Assembly (NCBI GenBank): GCA_019914995.1
Contig: CM034140.1
Location: 5,270,001 to 5,334,000 of the forward strand
Direction of reading: 5' to 3'
DNA length: 64,000 bases
Source of the DNA: Acanthochlamys bracteata
Taxonomy: Eukaryota; Streptophyta; Magnoliopsida; Pandanales; Velloziaceae
Part shown: piece after piece, positions 60,834 to 64,000 of the stretch
How the letters are laid out: every line of letters starts with the position of its first letter
Position numbering within the stretch: position 1 is the first letter of the stretch
Translations under genes and position numbers: made by a program
Notes under the pieces: model-generated
Database searches by the model: none
What the model was told of the DNA's origin: nothing
Seen by the model: the letters and a program-made list of their open reading frames with translations, nothing else

Positions 60834-61410
60834 AGAAATTCGTTGATATAAAGATGCATTTGAACGTGGTTTAGTATGCATGCACGGTAGAAATTTTCAA
60901 GGTTGGCAACTTGTGACTCTAATTCATAAATTTAATCTGAAATTGATTTATTTTAAAATATGTTTGAATGTTACTTTATAAAGATTGGATTATTTTCAAA
61001 TCAATCCGAATTTGATATATTGAAACTATGGAATTTGGGTTATAATCGGCTCAACCCAAAATGACTGATTTAATTACTGGATTCGGGTCATCTTTGAGTT
61101 GACCCGAATATAACCTAATTGACCGGATTACGGTCAAGTTCTCTTCAGTCTTCACCCCGCGCCTTCCTCTCCTGTTTTCCTCCCCGCATCTCTTATTCCG
61201 GCGTCCTTCCCTCCTCTATTCCGCGAAATCGAAACTCACAACCGTGCCTGATCACGACCGCGTGCGAACTCTACTGTAGCGGCCAACATTGCTCTGGAAA
61301 TCCTAACCCAAATCTAGCACGAGGTCGATCCTCTTTGCCGTTCAATAACCTCATTGCGAACTTCGCGGCCGCTTGATTCCTTCTCTGGCAACACCTGCTA
61401 GTAGTCTGTC
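60834..61410. other. Upstream region of the putative gene at 61.4 kb
   Basis: An AT-rich part at 60.84-61.05 kb is followed by a G+C-richer stretch at 61.12-61.40 kb. The 85-codon ORF at 61119-61376 lacks a recognised domain and lies just upstream of the TATA box; it may be chance. Confidence 0.4.
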
Positions 61411-61416
61411 GTTCTC

Positions 61417-61614
61417 TATATATAACAACTGAGCCAAGAAGGTTTTGAGTTTCACAGTTTTCGTGATCTCAAGAAACCAACTGAGGTTCTTTTGCGTCTT
61501 TAGAATCATTTCTTGTGTTTGTTTGAATTAAGAGAGAAATCCACGTTGTTCTCGTTCTTGGTGGTGTTGTTCTTCCTTGCTTTGGTTTCTTCTTCGTGAT
61601 TGCTCCAAGATTCC

Positions 61615-61658
<44 letters not shown>

Positions 61659-61675
61659 CGATAACGACTTCTCAG
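61417..61675 (+). promoter_or_regulatory. TATA box and spliced leader of a plus-strand gene leaving the window
   Basis: TATATATAA lies at 61417-61425 in a suitable context, followed by about 225 bases of pyrimidine- and CAA-rich leader without an ATG-initiated long frame. The leader ends at CTTCTCAG|GTAATGAA (donor at 61676). A (CAA)15 run lies at 61614-61659. Plant genes often carry such leaders followed by a long 5'UTR intron. Confidence 0.5.
61614..61659 (+). repeat. (CAA)15 microsatellite in the putative leader
   Basis: An uninterrupted CAA trinucleotide run. If transcribed it would form an unstructured, ribosome-friendly leader. Confidence 0.95.
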
Positions 61676-63816
61676 GTAATGAATCTTATTTTTCTGAAAA
61701 ATAAAACATTGTAGGTTTTACAATTTATTTGTTATTCCAAAGTTCTGGGAAATGAATGTTGTTTTCAATCTGTTTTGGGAAAAATTGTTAAGTTGGTGTG
61801 ATTGGTTTTGGGTATGGATGTAGGTAGCGTGTTCAAAATTTCTTCTTTTTTTTAGGAAATCAGATCTCATATCACTAGGATTAATAGGTATATTTCATGA
61901 TCTCTAGATATTTTTTCTTCTTCTTTGGCTCTTTGAAAAATTCTAATAATGTGGTGGTTGTCTTTAGATTAATCTAATAAGAAGCTAGTTCAATACTTTC
62001 GATTGATTATTCAGTTTAATCAATCGCACAAAGATAATTGTTAATTGAAAACAAAAAAATTAAATAAATAAAATATTTCTCTTGATGGGGTTTTCTTCTA
62101 GTGTTTCATTAGTAACAAGTAGATGCTTGTTCAAGTTGCATGGAGGATGTTGAATGAAAGTTGTTCGGAAATATTCAGCAGTCGTGTATGTTTGGTTCAG
62201 GTAATTGATGTTTGATGGATAGCTCTACGTAGGTGGCAATATATCATAAACCAAAACTTATGTTGATGTAAATTTTGAAATATACTAAACATTTTCTTAA
62301 AGTTCCAAAGATATATTTGACTTGAAGATGCACTTAATTGTTCTTTACATGCTTTTTCCTGTGACTGTTTACGCTAATTGGCAAGAAATAATAAATGCAT
62401 CGTTTACTTTTGATCTGAATTATAAGCATTTGTTAAGGAAGTACCCTAAAACCTTTGAACTATAAACAACCTTTTATCTGTTCTTGATTGCATAAAACTA
62501 GTTTCATACAACTTCCTGTCTCCTATGATTTTAACAAAGCCTATGGAATTTTCTATGTTAGGATAGTTTTGATCTTCTCAATGATTTTTTTGTTTATATG
62601 ACTTGTTATATATGAGATGCTTGTAGAGAGTGTAAATGAAAGATGAATTAGTAATTATGGTTATTAAATGGGAATTGTCAACCCAAATTGCTATCCAAGA
62701 ATTTCTGCTCCATTCTTTGATTGTAGTTTTTTTTTTCTTTCTTCCTGGCATTGTCACTTCGTATTGTTGTTCAATGTCATAGTGAAGTTATTACTCCTGC
62801 ATTTTTGCTTGTGGTAGACACTTTAAGTGAAGAAAAAGTTATTAGAATAATTTGGGTCCTAATTTCTCAGTGTTTGGACTTCTAGGATCGGGATGCCATA
62901 GTGCATTGCAGGTTTAACCCCATCCACGGTGTATTTGAGATGTTGTACTACTTCTTGTATTTAGTAGCTTGCTTGGAATTTTGTTAGCTAGTTTGTTGCT
63001 TAAGTTACGCAGTACACCCTTGGTTATGGATCCCGCAAAGGAGTGGTTAGCTGATTCAAAAGTTTGCATGCTAAATACATATGGGAACTTTTTTGCATTT
63101 GATGCTTTAACAAGTTAATTAATGTGTGCTTGAATTCTTCACTTGGTGTTATTGAATTTATATTCTCTCAAGTTTCTTTAAATGTCTTCAGCTACATATG
63201 TACGTATATATGGAAAAAGATAAGCATATTGCCACCTTAGGTGTACATTTCCCCATATAAGGTGCGTTGAAAGCTAAAATCTAATCTCCACCGTTGGATT
63301 TGAAGAACTATTAGTTGAAACACGCTGATATATTTTCAGCTCAATTGGATTACGAATCAATTTCCATTCGACCTCTTGATATAGGTACAGAAAAAGAAAA
63401 AAAATCTTATGTTTTGCGATTTTTGTCGATATGGCTTGGCATATCATGTTTGTGCTGTTATCAGTTGCTTGATGCCACAAAACCACTTGCTAGAATGAAT
63501 GAAATGTACGACATGGTCTTATCTTTGTCAATTAAAAGTTGATGTGTTGTTTTTCAAGGCGTAAATTAGAGATCTAAATATTTAACCCCTGACAGCAGAT
63601 TATCCCAATCCGGCCCGTTTGCACACCTACGGCGTTGCCGCTCTCTCTGCCTATTTGCCGGCGGCTGCCAGAAGAGAAGCAAAAGAAGTAGCGAATCAAC
63701 TTGCTGGCTTTAAATCTCAGTGGTTGATTTTCATTTTGATTTTTTTCGTCCGTATCCCTCTCTCCCTCTGCATCCCAGTTCACTTGGCTTCTGTTGTCCA
63801 GAAATTCAAATAGCAG
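61676..63816 (+). other. Putative leader intron
   Basis: T-rich intron-like sequence runs from the donor at 61676. A possible acceptor AAATAGCAG ends at 63816, followed by GAAAG and ATG at 63822, then a donor-like GTATGT at 63829. The intron would contain a diverged arm of the foldback MITE (about 63325-63385) and a G+C-richer segment at 63.6-63.7 kb that could instead be a separate promoter. It cannot be confirmed without downstream sequence. Confidence 0.3.
63325..63385 (+). repeat. Diverged arm of the foldback MITE family
   Basis: CAGCTCAATTGGATTACGAATCAATTTCCATTCGACCTCTTGAT is a diverged version of the arm at about 42060-42105 of the 477-bp palindrome. No second arm is visible. Confidence 0.5.
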
Positions 63817-64000
63817 GAAAGATGGATGGTATGTGGATTTGTTTCTAATTTTCTGGTTACTTGTCAACATTTATGAAAATGCCTGGTTTTTGTTGAATCT
63901 TCTGATTTTAGTTCTTCAAATTTTATTATCTAATGCTTGTTTAATGTGACGGAATAGCTAATTCTGACGATCGAATTCTATCGTAATTGCTCCAATTCGC

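Noticed and set aside
1..64000. tRNA, rRNA, CRISPR array or bacterial-type operon
   Set aside because: None was seen; the window is plant nuclear sequence with spliced genes and eukaryotic transposons.

Overview
This window is plant nuclear DNA from a flowering plant. It is AT-rich, carries spliced genes with GT/AG introns, and most of it is recognisable transposable-element debris. The mix of FAR1-type Mutator-like elements (MULEs), Sirevirus-type LTRs, hAT elements, an RTE-type LINE and foldback MITEs is normal for an angiosperm intergenic region. A monocot is possible, but I cannot fix the species.

There is one convincingly intact protein-coding gene. It is a BLADE-ON-PETIOLE / NPR5-type BTB-ankyrin co-regulator on the minus strand (35034-37210, two exons, 492 codons). 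It has a CCAAT/TATA-like promoter near 37.65-37.69 kb and a possible poly(A) signal near 34.8 kb. At the far right (61.4 kb onward) there is a promoter-like TATA box, a leader with a (CAA)n run and a splice donor. This may be the start of a plus-strand gene that leaves the window.

Layout. 1-7396: a MULE with very long terminal inverted repeats (at least 2.3 kb, cut by the window start) around a broken FAR1/MURA-type transposase. 8.57-10.73 kb: a smaller inverted-repeat element. 11.2-19.96 kb: a second MULE of the same transposase clade, whose transposase is interrupted by two solo Sirevirus-like LTRs in opposite orientation, each with a perfect 5-bp target duplication. 20-21.5 kb: a half foldback MITE and an LTR-like tail. 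22.05-28.0 kb: two inverted copies of a gene fragment related to the RNA-binding protein UBP1, the plus copy split by a 2.86-kb hAT element. 28-31.3 kb: MITE-like and unassigned sequence. 31.3-33.6 kb: a MULE relic. 34.3-37.7 kb: the BOP gene. 37.7-41.9 kb: BOP upstream region with GA/CT tracts. 41.9-42.4 kb: a 477-bp palindromic foldback MITE. 42.4-51.5 kb: mostly featureless. 51.5-54.2 kb: copia-like and LINE pol remnants. 55.07-55.26 kb: a frameshifted first exon of a mitochondrial acyl carrier protein gene. 55.4-55.83 kb: a 424-bp non-autonomous hAT. 57.5 kb: a MITE. 58.29-60.83 kb: a PIF/Harbinger-like element with TAA duplications. 61.4 kb to the end: the putative gene start.

The genes do not form a pathway. 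The window reads as one developmental regulator in a transposon-rich neighbourhood where elements have inserted into each other, so relative insertion ages can be ordered. All calls come from reading the sequence and from knowledge of the families; no database search was run.
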